Assembly (NCBI GenBank): GCA_963818205.1
Contig: CAWFRG010000004.1
Location: 186,001-250,000 of the forward strand
Length of the DNA stretch: 64,000 bases
Direction of reading: 5' to 3'
Source: CAVVYV01 sp963818205
GTDB lineage: Bacteria > Actinomycetota > Thermoleophilia > Solirubrobacterales > 70-9
The position numbers and the translations under genes were made by a program. Shown here piece after piece: positions 16,726 through 26,012 of this stretch. Below the pieces are notes generated by a model that did no database searches, was not told where the DNA came from, and was given only the letters and a program-made list of their open reading frames with translations. Every line of letters starts with the position of its first letter. Position 1 is the first letter of the stretch.

Positions 16726-19722
16726 TCATCTGTTCCTCCCGTGCTTGCGGCGGCGCCGCCCGCGCCCGCGCTTGCCCTGCTTCTGCTCGCGCACCCGGCG
16801 GAGGGCGGCGGCGCTTGCCTCGCTCAGCTCGGGGCTGTCGGGGGCGTCCTTGCGAGCGCCGTCCCCCTCGCGATCGCCGGCGCCGACGGCGTCACCGTCG
16901 GCAGGCGGCTCACCATCGCCGGCGGGCACCGGCGGCCTCTGCGGCTCCTCCGCGGGGGCCGGCGGCCGGGCCGGGGTGGGCTGCTCCGGGAGAACGCCGG
17001 GCACGCTCGAGCGGCTGGGAGCGGGAGCCGGCGGCACCGGCTCGGGCTCCCGCTCGGGGGCAGGAGGCGGGGGCGCCTCCGGCGGACCGCCAGCCTCGGG
17101 GCCCCCCTCCACCCGGGCGATCACGTTCTCCTCGGGGAAGGCGGGCACACGGCCCATCTGCTCCTCGATCCGCTCGCGGCGGCGCCTGTACGCGGGCTCG
17201 CGCTCCTTCCAGTGGGTGAGCACCGGCGAGGCGATGAAGATCGACGAGTAGGTGCCCGAGGCGATCCCGACCAGCATCGCGAAGGCGAAGTCGCGCAGGG
17301 TCTCGCCACCGAAGACCATCAGCACCCCGACGAGGAACACGCTCGAGAGGCCAGTGATCAGCGACCGCGTCAGAACCTCGCTCATCGAGCGGTTGACGAT
17401 CTGGGAGAAGGTCGCCCGCGGCAACCGCGGCACGTTCTCGCGTATTCGATCGAAGACGATCACGGTGTCGTAGAGCGAATAGCCAAGGATGGTGAGGAAG
17501 GCGGCGACGGTGCCGCTGGTCACCTCCCTCCCCGTCAGCGAGTAGACGCCGCCGGTGATCAGAACGTCGTGAATTACCGCGATGATCACCGGCACCGCGT
17601 ACTTGGGCTCGAATCGGAAGGCGACGTAGGCGCAGATCACCAGGAGCGAGAAGACCACCGCGTAGATCGCGCTCCTCGCCACCTGCTCGCCGAAGGTCGG
17701 CCCGACCGTCGTTGACTGGAAGCCGTTGGGAACGATCCCGAACTCGCTGTCGAGCGCCGGCTGGATCTCCTGGACCTGCTCGGGCTCGATCTCGGAGTCG
17801 ATCTGGAGCACGTTCGGACCGAGCTGCTCGCTCGAGGCCTCGGTGATCTCGGCGTTGTCGATCCCCACTCCCTCCAGGGTCGATCGGACGTCCTCGACGC
17901 TCGCGTCCCGTTCGAGGCCGACCGTCACCCGGCTGCCCGACTCGAAGTCGAGCCCGAGGTTGAGCTGCCTGGTGGCGAACGCCATCGCCCCGATCAGCAG
18001 GATCACTCCCGAGATCGAGAAGAACCAGCGACTGAGACCGATGAAGTCGAAGTGCCAGCGCACCCGCTGCTGCTCGCTGGCCCCAAGCACGGCCGGTGAG
18101 CGCAGGAACCGGGCACGTCCAAAGATGCCGAGGAAGGCCTGGGTGAACACCACCGCCGTGAACAGCGAGACGATCACGCCGACGCCGAGGGTGAACGCGA
18201 ACCCCTTCACCCCCGCCGTCGCCAGAACGAAGAGGATGAAGGCCGTGATCAGGGTGATCACGTTCGCGTCGATGATCGTCGCGATCCCCTTCCGGTAACC
18301 GGCGGTGATCGCCGAGGCCATCGATCTGCCGGTCCGCGCCTCCTCCTTGATCCGCTCGAAGATGACGATGTTGGCGTCGGCCGCCACCCCGATAGTCAGG
18401 ATCAGGCCCGCGATCCCCGGCAGGGTGAGGGTGATCGGAATCAGCTTCACCAGGGCGAAGAAGAAGACGCCGTAGAGCACCAGCCCGAGCACAGCCACGG
18501 CGCCGAGGAAGCGGTAGTAGGCGAGCAGAAACAGGCTGACCAGGATCAGCCCGACGATCCCCGCCTTCAGGCCCTGGTCGAGCGCCTCCTGGCCGAGGGT
18601 CGCCGAGACCGTCGACTGCGAGATCAGCTTCAGCTCGATCGGCAGGGCGCCGATCCGGAGGAAGTTGGCGAGATCCTGGGCCTCATTCAGGTTGCCGATC
18701 CCCGAGATCTGGGCGCCGGTGCGGCCGTCGATCCCGGCTGGGTTCTCGACGAAGTTGATGATCGGCCGGGAGACGATGTCGTCGTCGAGGACGACGGCGA
18801 AGTGGCCCGAGTAGTTGGAGGCCAACTGGGCGTTGCCCGCCACCCCGGGCGGCGCCTCCGCAAGCCCCCGCTCGGCGATCCGCTTGGTTACGTCGGAGAA
18901 GGCCTGGCGGCCCTCGTCGCTGAACTCGAAGGTGACGTTGGGCTGGTTGGTGTTCGGGTCGGAGGCCTGCTCGGGGTTGCGGATGTCATCCCCGGAGAGC
19001 TCGGGGCGGTCGCGGATCACGAACCACCGGTTCTCGCTCGAGTTGGGGTCGTCGGGCAGGGTCACGTCCGGGGGTGCCTCGGCCCGGACCACCAACGTCC
19101 CCTGCGGCACCGCGATCACCTCGCGCCGATCCGGAGGGGGCGGGTTGTCGAGATTGGCGAGGAGGTCCTCCTCGGCCGCCTCCGGCCCCGAGATCAGCTG
19201 CTTGGTCTGTGAGTCGAAGAGGTAGTAGGTGGGCCCAGTGGTGGTGCAGTTGTCCTCGAAGCACTCCGGCTTCTGCTGGGCGGCGAGCTGGACCGCGTCA
19301 TAGATCCGGGGAAACGGGGACTCGGCGGGATCTGCGTTCGGCGCGTTCGGGTTGGCGATGACGTTCGGCTCCCAGTCGTAGAAGAACATCTGGGCGGTGT
19401 CGCCGACCTGGGCGATCGCCCGGTCGGCGTTCTGCACGTCCGGAAGCCCCACCCGCACCGAGTCCTCGCCGATCCGCGAGATCTCGGGCTCGGCGACACC
19501 GAGCTTGTCGGTGCGCTCGCGGATGATCTCGATCGAGCGGTCCATGTCGGCGCCGTCGATCGTCGGGTTCTGCGGCGTCGGCCGGCCCTGGTAGATCAGC
19601 TCGGTACCGCCCTCCAGGTCGAGCCCGAGCCGGGTCTGCATGGTGAGAATCACGACCAGCGAGCCGGCCACCAGGCCGGCGACGAAGAGCAGGATGAAGA
19701 GGTTGCGGCGGCGGTTTGCCAA
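16726..19722 (-). CDS. secDF: Fused SecD-SecF protein-export membrane protein
   Basis: About 998 residues joining SecD and SecF. The start is TTG at 19722 (MANRRRNLFILLFVAG); an in-frame start at 19824 would overlap the upstream gene. The SecD half has LGLDLEGGTELIYQG, a periplasmic domain with extra inserts, GALPIELKLISQSTVSATLG and the helix block GVAADANIVIFERIKEE. The SecF half begins with LNLGLDFESGSRVTVG and contains LGYSLYDTVIVFDRIRE. Together these make the 12-helix proton-driven motor that aids Sec translocation. The tail is Pro/Glu-rich and ends in a basic cluster (GKRGRGRRRRKHGRNR), common in actinobacterial forms. No frame break despite 3 kb. Confidence 0.93.
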   Translation of the reverse strand: MANRRRNLFILLFVAGLVAGSLVVILTMQTRLGLDLEGGTELIYQGRPTPQNPTIDGADMDRSIEIIRERTDKLGVAEPEISRIGEDSVRVGLPDVQNADRAIAQVGDTAQMFFYDWEPNVIANPNAPNADPAESPFPRIYDAVQLAAQQKPECFEDNCTTTGPTYYLFDSQTKQLISGPEAAEEDLLANLDNPPPPDRREVIAVPQGTLVVRAEAPPDVTLPDDPNSSENRWFVIRDRPELSGDDIRNPEQASDPNTNQPNVTFEFSDEGRQAFSDVTKRIAERGLAEAPPGVAGNAQLASNYSGHFAVVLDDDIVSRPIINFVENPAGIDGRTGAQISGIGNLNEAQDLANFLRIGALPIELKLISQSTVSATLGQEALDQGLKAGIVGLILVSLFLLAYYRFLGAVAVLGLVLYGVFFFALVKLIPITLTLPGIAGLILTIGVAADANIVIFERIKEEARTGRSMASAITAGYRKGIATIIDANVITLITAFILFVLATAGVKGFAFTLGVGVIVSLFTAVVFTQAFLGIFGRARFLRSPAVLGASEQQRVRWHFDFIGLSRWFFSISGVILLIGAMAFATRQLNLGLDFESGSRVTVGLERDASVEDVRSTLEGVGIDNAEITEASSEQLGPNVLQIDSEIEPEQVQEIQPALDSEFGIVPNGFQSTTVGPTFGEQVARSAIYAVVFSLLVICAYVAFRFEPKYAVPVIIAVIHDVLITGGVYSLTGREVTSGTVAAFLTILGYSLYDTVIVFDRIRENVPRLPRATFSQIVNRSMSEVLTRSLITGLSSVFLVGVLMVFGGETLRDFAFAMLVGIASGTYSSIFIASPVLTHWKEREPAYRRRRERIEEQMGRVPAFPEENVIARVEGGPEAGGPPEAPPPPAPEREPEPVPPAPAPSRSSVPGVLPEQPTPARPPAPAEEPQRPPVPAGDGEPPADGDAVGAGDREGDGARKDAPDSPELSEASAAALRRVREQKQGKRGRGRRRRKHGRNR

Positions 19723-19735
19723 GGCTCCGGGGTCC

Positions 19736-20224
19736 CTAGTCGTCCGGGGTGAGGACGAGCAGCAGCCCGCCGTCGTCGTCATAGGCGGGGAAGAGGTCGG
19801 CGACCGCCACGGTCGGCAGGTCACCCTCGGCGTTCACGGCGACCTTCTTGTTCAGCGACCGCACCCCCCACTCGAGCGTGGTCTCGATCGGATCCGTTTC
19901 ACCGTTCCGGTCGGTGTCCGCGGTCTCGCCGCCGTCGCCCTTCTGGATCCACTGCAGTCCGAGGACCTCCTGGACCGGTCGCCCGATCACGTCCTCGTCG
20001 CGGAGGCCGGTGAGCTCGAAGGCGCCCTTGCCGAGATCGAGGATCTTCCCGTCCTTGTCGCAGGTGAAGAAGGCCGCGCCGGGTGCCGGCATGTAGTCGT
20101 CCAGGAGCTCGAACAGGAAGCCGAAGCCGCACTTCGAGCAGCCTCTCGGCCGGTTGGAGAAACCGGCCGTTCGCTCCCCGCTCAGTTCCCTGTTCCCGCA
20201 GTTAGGGCAGATGAAGTAAGGCAT
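19736..20224 (-). CDS. Zinc-ribbon plus PAS-like domain protein
   Basis: 162 residues. The N-terminus is a four-cysteine zinc ribbon (YFICPNCGNRELSGE, then CSKCGFGFLFE). A PAS-like sensor domain follows (PAPGAAFFTCDKDGKILDLG ... ELTGLRDEDVIGRPVQEVLG), as in one-domain regulators that bind a small ligand or cofactor. The C-terminus is acidic. It lies 13 bases ahead of secDF on the same strand and follows ruvB by about 40 bases, so it is part of a ruvCAB-secDF gene row. No output domain is seen; a partner protein or redox-sensing role is possible but unproven. Confidence 0.75.
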   Translation of the reverse strand: MPYFICPNCGNRELSGERTAGFSNRPRGCSKCGFGFLFELLDDYMPAPGAAFFTCDKDGKILDLGKGAFELTGLRDEDVIGRPVQEVLGLQWIQKGDGGETADTDRNGETDPIETTLEWGVRSLNKKVAVNAEGDLPTVAVADLFPAYDDDGGLLLVLTPDD

Positions 20225-20264
20225 TCCCGCCCAAGGCTAGCCAACCGACTAAACCGGAGCCAAG

Positions 20265-21332
20265 CTAAAAGAGGCTCGCCATCCCTTCCGGGATGGGAAG
20301 ACCCAGGTGTTCATAGGCCCGCTCGGTGAGCACCCGGCCCCGCGGGGTCCGCTTGACCAGCCCCTGCTGGAGCAGGTATGGCTCGAAGACGTCCTCGATC
20401 GTGTCGGCCTCCTCCCCGATCGCGACGGCGAGGGTGGAGAGGCCGACCGGGCCGCCGCCGAACTTGCCGGCGATCGTCTGCAGGAATTGGCGGTCGTGGC
20501 GGTCGAGCCCGGCGCCGTCAACCTCGAGCATCTCGAGCCCCTCGGTGGCGACATCGCGGTCGATCACCCCGCGGTCGCGCACCTCGGCGAAGTCGCGGAC
20601 CCGGCGGAGAAGGCGATTGGCGACCCGCGGGGTCCCGCGCGCGCGCCCGGCGATCTCCTCGGCGCCACCCTCCTCGATCTTCACCCCGAGGATCTCGGCC
20701 GAGCGCATCACGATCCGCTGCAGGTCCCCGGCGTCGTAGTGCTCGAGCCGATGGCAGACCCCGAAGCGGTCGCGAAGCGGTGTGGTCAGGAGGCCGGTGC
20801 GAGTGGTGGCGCCGATCAAGGTGAACGCAGGCAGGTCGAGGGTGACCGTCCGCGCACCGGCGCCCTGACCGAGCACCACCGGCAGGCGGCGGTCCTCCAT
20901 CGCCGGGTAGAGCGTCTCCTCTACCGCCCGGCCGAGGCGGTGGATCTCGTCGATGAAGAAGACGCTGCCCGGCTCCAGAGCGGTGAGGAAGGCGGCGATG
21001 TCGGCCTTTCGCTCCAGCGCCGGGCCGGCGGTCTGCACCATCGGCGCGTTCAGCTCGGCGGCGATGATGTGAGCGAGCGAGGTCTTGCCGAGGCCCGGTG
21101 GTCCCGCCAGGAGCACGTGGTCGAGCGCCTCGCCCCGGCGGCGGGCGGCCTCGATGAAGACGCCGAGCTGCTCGGTCACCTGGACCTGGTTGACGAAGTC
21201 CTCGAGGGTCGGGGGGCGAAGGGAGCGGTCGAAGTCCTCGTCCGGCGCCAGGGTGCGGGCGTCGTGGATCACGACCTCCTCGTCGTCGGCGACCCCCGGA
21301 CTGCGGATCCCCTTTCCCGGTTCGATCGCCAT
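20265..21332 (-). CDS. ruvB: Holliday junction branch-migration ATPase RuvB
   Basis: 355 residues with the full RuvB plan: an N-terminal RPPTLEDFVNQ, Walker A GPPGLGKTSLAHI, Walker B VFFIDEIHRLGR, sensor 1 GATTRTGLLTTPLRDRFG, and a winged-helix C-terminus (RTPRGRVLTERAYEHLG). RuvB forms hexameric rings that drive branch migration with RuvA. The upstream neighbour ruvA starts 13 bases before it, the usual order. The start is ATG at 21332. No frame breaks. The assignment is secure from motif content and context. Confidence 0.96.
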   Translation of the reverse strand: MAIEPGKGIRSPGVADDEEVVIHDARTLAPDEDFDRSLRPPTLEDFVNQVQVTEQLGVFIEAARRRGEALDHVLLAGPPGLGKTSLAHIIAAELNAPMVQTAGPALERKADIAAFLTALEPGSVFFIDEIHRLGRAVEETLYPAMEDRRLPVVLGQGAGARTVTLDLPAFTLIGATTRTGLLTTPLRDRFGVCHRLEHYDAGDLQRIVMRSAEILGVKIEEGGAEEIAGRARGTPRVANRLLRRVRDFAEVRDRGVIDRDVATEGLEMLEVDGAGLDRHDRQFLQTIAGKFGGGPVGLSTLAVAIGEEADTIEDVFEPYLLQQGLVKRTPRGRVLTERAYEHLGLPIPEGMASLF

Positions 21333-21345
21333 CAGCGCACCTGCC

Positions 21346-21945
21346 TCATGCTGCCTTCGCCCGGGCGGCGCGCCGAAGCGCCGCCTGGACGATCTCCTCC
21401 GGGGTCTCGCCTTCGGCGTCGCTCAACAGCCGCTCGGCCTCGGCGGGCTGGTAGCCGAGGTTGAGGAGGCCCTCGCGAGCGAGGGACCGCGGGTCCTCCC
21501 CCCCGTCCGCCGCGGCGATCGCGTCGGCGTCGCCTTCGATCTCCCCGGCCACCTTCTCGCGGAGCTCGACGATGATCCGCTCGGCAGTCCGCTTGCCGAT
21601 CCCCGGCACGGCCTGGAAGCGCTTCGCGTCCCCGGCGGCGATCGCCCGGAGGAGCTCGCGCACCGGGCCGCCCGAGAGCGCCGCCAGGGCGACCTTGGGG
21701 CCGACACCGCCGACCGAGATCAGGAGGAGGAAGAGGTCGCGCTCGCCCTCGCTGGCGAAACCGTAGAGGCTGAGCGAGTCGTCACGGGCGACCAGGTGGG
21801 TGTGGAGCTGGGTGCTCTTCCCCCGCGCCGGGACCGACTTCAGGGTCTCGGCGGAGACGGCGAGTCGGTAGCCGACGCCGGAGGCCTCGACGACGACGTA
21901 ATCCGGCCTCCGCACGAGGACCTCTCCGCTGACCGAGGCGATCAT
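21346..21945 (-). CDS. ruvA: Holliday junction DNA-binding protein RuvA
   Basis: 199 residues. It has an N-terminal OB-fold (MIASVSGEVLVRRPDYVVVE), two helix-hairpin-helix motifs (ISVGGVGPKVALAAL and VPGIGKRTAERIIVELRE), and a C-terminal RuvB-contact domain (EGLLNLGYQPAEAERLL). It tetramerises on four-way junctions and loads RuvB. It is preceded by ruvC with about 100 bases between them, and that gap contains a GC-rich hairpin but no gene. It is followed closely by ruvB. Confidence 0.95.
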   Translation of the reverse strand: MIASVSGEVLVRRPDYVVVEASGVGYRLAVSAETLKSVPARGKSTQLHTHLVARDDSLSLYGFASEGERDLFLLLISVGGVGPKVALAALSGGPVRELLRAIAAGDAKRFQAVPGIGKRTAERIIVELREKVAGEIEGDADAIAAADGGEDPRSLAREGLLNLGYQPAEAERLLSDAEGETPEEIVQAALRRAARAKAA

Positions 21946-22047
21946 TGCCCCTGATTCTGGGCGCCCGCCCGGATGCCTTTAGTCCGAGGGTGCTCCGCAG
22001 GCGAAGCCGAGGAGCAACCCGATTAATGCGGCTCGGTCGGCGGGCCG

Positions 22048-22601
22048 CTAGCCCGCCAGCCGGTGGCGGCCGGCGAGGGCCGGCGTGGTACCGACGCGGG
22101 GGCGCCCCAGCTCGCCGACCGCTGAGCGGTTCGCCGCCGTCCCTGCGTGGCAGATCGCCACCGCGAAGGCGTCGGCGGCGTGGTCGGGCGCCGGCGGCTC
22201 GGGAAGCCCGAGCAGGCTCGCGACCATCCGCTGGACCTGGCCCTTGTCGGCGGAGCCCGAGCCGCAGACCGCCTTCTTCACCGCCTGCGGGGTGTAGTCG
22301 AAGCAGCGGCACCTGGCGCTGGGCGGCGGCGAGGAGGGCGACGCCGCGGGCCTGGCCGACGCTCAGCGCCGAGCCGACGTTGCGGCCGAAGAAGAGGTCC
22401 TCGAGCGCCATCGCCTTCGGCTCGTGCCAGACGACCAGCTGCGAGAGCGAGTCGTGGATCTGGGACGAGGCGCTCCTCCACCGGCAGATCCGGCTCGGTC
22501 TCGATCACCCCGCCATCGAGTGCCGCCATCCGCTCGCCCATCGTCCGAACGACCCCGAATCCGGTGTTGGCGGCACCAGGGTCAACGCCGATCACGATCA
22601 T
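22048..22601 (-). CDS. ruvC: Holliday junction resolvase RuvC (two frame breaks)
   Basis: RuvC is recognisable across three frames. MIVIGVDPGAANTGFG carries the first catalytic Asp. After a break near 22455 comes ALEDLFFGRNVGSALSVGQA with a catalytic Glu. After a second break near 22295 comes KKAVCGSGSADKGQVQRMV, then PDHAADAFAVAICH with the last acidic pair. The 554-base span equals 184 codons plus two, so two one-base insertions restore a normal-length resolvase that cleaves four-way junctions. The ATG at 22601 begins the conserved N-terminus. The gene sits in the usual yebC-ruvC-ruvA-ruvB order. The breaks are probably sequencing errors. Confidence 0.88.
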
Positions 22602-22703
22602 CCCGATTGATTCTCGCTCGCCCCCCGGATGTCCTTCGCCCCAGCCAAAAATTTGATTCACCGAGCAACCGGGCCCGGCGAAGCCGAAAGAAGAGCGCCG
22701 GGC

Positions 22704-23457
22704 TCAGCCGGCGGCCGCCCGCTCCAGGATCTCCTCGGGGACGTCGAAGTTGGCGTGAACCGAGTCGACGTCGTCCTGCTCCTCGAGCGTGTCCATCAGC
22801 CGAAGCAGCGCCGGCGCCTCCCCCTCCCTCACCTCGACTGTCGACTTCGGCTCCATCGACACCTCGGCGGACTCGATCTCGACCCCCGCATCCTCGAGAG
22901 CCGACCGAACCGCGGCCAGGTCGCCGGCGGCGGTCAGCACCTTGAGCACCCCGCCGTCCTCGCTGACGTCCTCGGCGCCGGCGTCGATCGCCGGGATCAG
23001 GTCGTCCTCGCCGTAGCGCTCGCCGTCGACGAGGATCACGCCGCGCTTCTCGAACTGCCAGGAGACCGAGCCCGGCTCGCCGAGGCTGCCGCCGTGCCTC
23101 TCGAAAGCGTGGCGGATCTCGGCGCCGGTGCGGTTGCGGTTGTCGGTCAGCGCCTCGACCAGGATCGCCGCCCCGCCCGGGCCGTAGCCCTCGTAGACGG
23201 CGGACTCGATCGCGGCGGCGTCGGCGCCCTCGCCGGTGCCACGGTCGATCGCCCGCTGGATGTTGTCCTTGGGCATCGAGGCGTCGCGGGCCTTCTGCAC
23301 CGCCAGCGCCGAGCGCAGGGTTGGCGTCGACGTTGCCGCCGCCGTCGCGCGCCGCGACCGTGATCGCGCGCGCCAGCTTGGTGAAGAGCTTGCCGCGCTT
23401 GGCGTCGGCGGCGCCCTTCTTGTGCTTGATCGATGACCACTTCGAGTGACCGGACAT
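22704..23457 (-). CDS. yebC: YebC/PmpR-family regulator (one frame break)
   Basis: The N-terminus is the unmistakable MSGHSKWSSIKHKKG, starting at ATG 23457. The frame breaks near 23315, just before LALAVQKARDASMPKDNI, and then runs cleanly to the stop through YEGYGPGGAAILVE, DNRNRTGAEIRHAFERHGG and GSVSWQFEKRGVI. The 754-base span is 251 codons plus one, so a single inserted base explains it. YebC proteins bind DNA and/or ribosomes and help resolve stalls at proline runs. Linkage to ruvC is the common bacterial arrangement. A GC hairpin lies just past the stop. Confidence 0.9.
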
Positions 23458-23491
23458 GACGTTCGATTTTAGGAGCCGGCCCGCGGAACGA

Positions 23492-23519
23492 GAACGGGGC
23501 GCCCGCCGGCGCCCCGTTC
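23492..23519 (-). terminator. GC-rich hairpin after the P-domain protein gene
   Basis: GAACGGGGCGCC and GGCGCCCCGTTC form a perfect 12-base stem with a 4-base loop. It lies 21 bases past the stop of the minus-strand P-domain gene and 34 bases ahead of yebC. It lacks a long T-run but its position fits a terminator. Confidence 0.6.
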
Positions 23520-23540
23520 CGGAGGTCTCTACTCGATCGG

Positions 23541-24166
23541 CTACTGCGGGTTTGTCGCCGAGATCACCAGCTTCCAGCACCACAGCGTCCCCGCCGGGTT
23601 GGCAGGATCGTCGTCCTCGACCAGCAGCGACCAGGTCGCGTTGGTGGCCTTCTTGTTGCCCAACCCGTCGAGCAGTTGAGGCTCTCCTGGGGACCGAAGG
23701 TCCCTGCGAAGGGCGCCTGCAGGCCCGGGGTGCTGATCAGGGTGGGCGAGTCGCTGTCGAACAGGGTGAACTGGCCGGCGCAGCTGTCGAAGCTGCCGCC
23801 GTAGTTGTTGCCGGCGCCACCGTTGTCCGACGAGAGGTTGATCACCCCCCGCGGCGAGGCGAGGTAGAACTCGAGGTCCTTGGCCGCTTGGTGGCTGGCC
23901 CTCACCCCGACATTGACGTGGCGGATCTTGCCGCGCGGGTTGAGGCCCTTGACGTTGATCGGCGAGCGGACCAGCTGAGTCAGTGGCCCGGCCCCGTCGG
24001 GGATCGGCAGCGCTGTGCCGCCGGTGGGGCTGCCGACGCCCTGCAGGTAGGTCTTGGTGACCACCTTCTTCTTCTTCGCCTCTACTGCCGGTGCTGCCGC
24101 AAGGCAGCCGACCAGCGCCGCCGCGATCACCGCCCCCGCCACTCGGCGCAGCTTCGGATCGCCCAT
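23541..24166 (-). CDS. Secreted protein with a proprotein-convertase P-domain-like fold (one frame break)
   Basis: About 208 residues from ATG 24166 (MGDPKLRRVAGAVIAAAL), beginning with a signal peptide. The body matches the jelly-roll P domain of subtilisin-type convertases: IPDGAGPLTQLVRSPINV, IRHVNVGVRASHQAAKDLEF, YLASPRGVINLSSDNGG, and an acidic VEDDDPANPAGTLWCWKLV near the end. The frame breaks near 23685 (SLNCSTG versus LLDGLGNKKATNATW), best explained by one missing base in CAACTGCTC. No protease domain is attached, so it is a stand-alone extracellular P-domain protein. Start has a GGAGGG-type ribosome site. Its role is unknown. Confidence 0.75.
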
Positions 24167-24327
24167 CGAACCCTCCTTCGGCTGGTGCGGTCCCGCGTCT
24201 CCCCGTCGCGCACCGCCTTTGACCCCAAAACCCTCCCGAGGCACCCGGGTTGCGGCTTCTACCTCTTCCTCTTCTTCGGCCGGTACTGGACGGTCAGGTT
24301 CCAGCATCGGCTAATCCCTCGCCGCCT

Positions 24328-25431
24328 TTATACGACGAAACGCCCGTCCTCCTGGAGGGTCTCGCCGTCGACCTCGATCCGGCCGCCGCGGCGGAGGTCG
24401 CAGATCATGTCCCAGTGGATCGCGGACTCGTTGATCCCACCGGTCTCTGGATATGAGCGCCCAACCGCGAGATGAACGGTGCCGCCGATCTTCTCGTCGA
24501 GGAGGATCTCGCCGGTGCCGTCGCTGATCCCGTAGTTGGTGCCGATCCCAAGCTCGCCCAGGCGCCGCGCCCCCTCGTCGGTGTCGAGCATCTCGATCAG
24601 GAAATCCTCACCCTTCTCCGCCGAGGCGTCGACCACCTTGCCTCCCTGAAAGCGGAAGCGGACGCCGGAGACCTCGCGACCGCCGTAGCTGGCCGGGAGG
24701 TGGAAGCTGATCTCACCCTCGGCCGAATCCTCGACCGGGCCGGTGAAGAACTCGCCGTCGGGCATGTTGTGCTTGCCGCCGGCGGCGATGAAGGTGCGAT
24801 CCGCGATCCCCAGCCGGAGGTCGGTTCCCTCGCCGCGCACGTGGACCTCGCTCCGCCCCTGGATCCACTCCGCCAGGCGCTCGGTCTCCTCGGACTGGCG
24901 CTTCCAGGCGCCTACCGGGTCCTCGTCACTCGCCAGGCAGGCGCCGAAGTAGAAGTCCTCGAACGCCTCGAGGCTCATCCCCGCCTCGGAGGCGTAGGCG
25001 TGAGTGGGAAACAGGGTGAGCGCCCAGCGGTAGCTGCCCTCGGCGCTGCGCTCCATCGCCCGCTTCATCAGGCCCTGGGTCGCCGCCTGGCGCTTTGCCT
25101 GGCGCTCCGGCGGCACCGCAGACAGGGCGCGGGTGTTCTGGCTCGCCATCACCGCGATCCGGACGTCGGCGTTCTCCACCGCCCACTCGGCAACCGGGGA
25201 GATCCACTCGAGCTGGGCGTCGGAGGCGTGCTCGAAGTAGGCGGCCGACTGGCCCTCCAGCGCCATGTGGACGACCGGGTTGCCCCCGGCCCGCAGCACC
25301 TCCTCGTAAACCGCCTGGAGCAGCGGCTCGGCGGCGGACTCCCCCTCGATCGTGCAGACGTCGCCCTCCTTCACCTGGGTCGAGTGGAGGACGAGGATCC
25401 GAGCCAGGTTGGTCACCCGAGGGTCTCTCAT
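24328..25431 (-). CDS. M29-family aminopeptidase
   Basis: 367 residues from ATG 25431 (MRDPRVTNLARILVLHST), which overlaps the pdxT stop as ATGA. The family pattern is clear: an N-terminal domain binding the peptide, then a metal-site domain with FIAAGGKHNMPDGEFFTGP, GIGTNYGISDGTGEILLDEK and INESAIHWDMICD. M29 aminopeptidases (PepS, AmpS, aminopeptidase T) use two metal ions to remove N-terminal residues in the cytoplasm. Length fits the family (about 370-410). It is the last gene of the pdxS-pdxT row. Confidence 0.9.
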   Translation of the reverse strand: MRDPRVTNLARILVLHSTQVKEGDVCTIEGESAAEPLLQAVYEEVLRAGGNPVVHMALEGQSAAYFEHASDAQLEWISPVAEWAVENADVRIAVMASQNTRALSAVPPERQAKRQAATQGLMKRAMERSAEGSYRWALTLFPTHAYASEAGMSLEAFEDFYFGACLASDEDPVGAWKRQSEETERLAEWIQGRSEVHVRGEGTDLRLGIADRTFIAAGGKHNMPDGEFFTGPVEDSAEGEISFHLPASYGGREVSGVRFRFQGGKVVDASAEKGEDFLIEMLDTDEGARRLGELGIGTNYGISDGTGEILLDEKIGGTVHLAVGRSYPETGGINESAIHWDMICDLRRGGRIEVDGETLQEDGRFVV

Positions 25432-26012
25432 ACCTGAGCCTCCTCCCGTACCCGAGTGCACATCGCCATGAAGAGCGCGTGCAGGCGACTGTCGTCGGTG
25501 AGCTCGGCGTGGAAGGCGACCGAAAGCAGGGAGCGATCGCGGACGGCGACCGGGTGAGCGCCGATCTCGGAGAGCACCTCTACGCCGGCGCCCAGCTCCT
25601 CCACCCAGGGCGCGCGGATGAAGACGGCCCGCAGCGGCTCGTCCCCCAGGCCCTCGATCCGGAGGTCCTCCTCGAAGCTCTGGCGCTGGCGGCCGAAGGC
25701 GTTGCGGCGACAGAGGTAGTCGCCGATGCCCAGGTGGTCGCGGTCGCAGACGATCATCCCGGCGCAGGTGCCAAGGATCGGCACGCCGGCCTCTGCGTGG
25801 GCGCGGATCGCGCCGTCGAGGCCGTCGCGCTCCATCCCGATCGAGATCGTCGTCGACTCGCCGCCGGGAATCACCAGGCCGTCGAGGCCCGGGAGGTGCT
25901 CGGGGTCGCGTACCTCAGAGACCCGGGCGCCGAGGGAGGAGAGCATCCGCCGGTGCGCCTCGAAGTCGCCCTGAATCGCGAGGACGCCGATCTGAAGCGG
26001 CGGGCGGTTCAA
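25428..26012 (-). CDS. pdxT: Pyridoxal 5'-phosphate synthase glutaminase subunit
   Basis: 194 residues of the PdxT class I glutaminase. IGVLAIQGDFEAHRRML is at the N-terminus, LVIPGGESTTI contacts the substrate, the nucleophile Cys is in LGTCAGMIV, and the His of the triad is in VAFHAELTDD. It releases ammonia from glutamine and passes it to PdxS for vitamin B6 synthesis. Start TTG at 26012 overlaps the pdxS stop (TTGA), so the two are translationally coupled as is usual. Confidence 0.95.
   Translation of the reverse strand: MNRPPLQIGVLAIQGDFEAHRRMLSSLGARVSEVRDPEHLPGLDGLVIPGGESTTISIGMERDGLDGAIRAHAEAGVPILGTCAGMIVCDRDHLGIGDYLCRRNAFGRQRQSFEEDLRIEGLGDEPLRAVFIRAPWVEELGAGVEVLSEIGAHPVAVRDRSLLSVAFHAELTDDSRLHALFMAMCTRVREEAQV

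Noticed and set aside
21946..22047. Hairpin GGGTTGCTCC/GGAGCACCC between ruvC and ruvA
   Set aside because: Too imperfect and without a T-run to call a terminator; ruvC and ruvA are expected to be co-transcribed.
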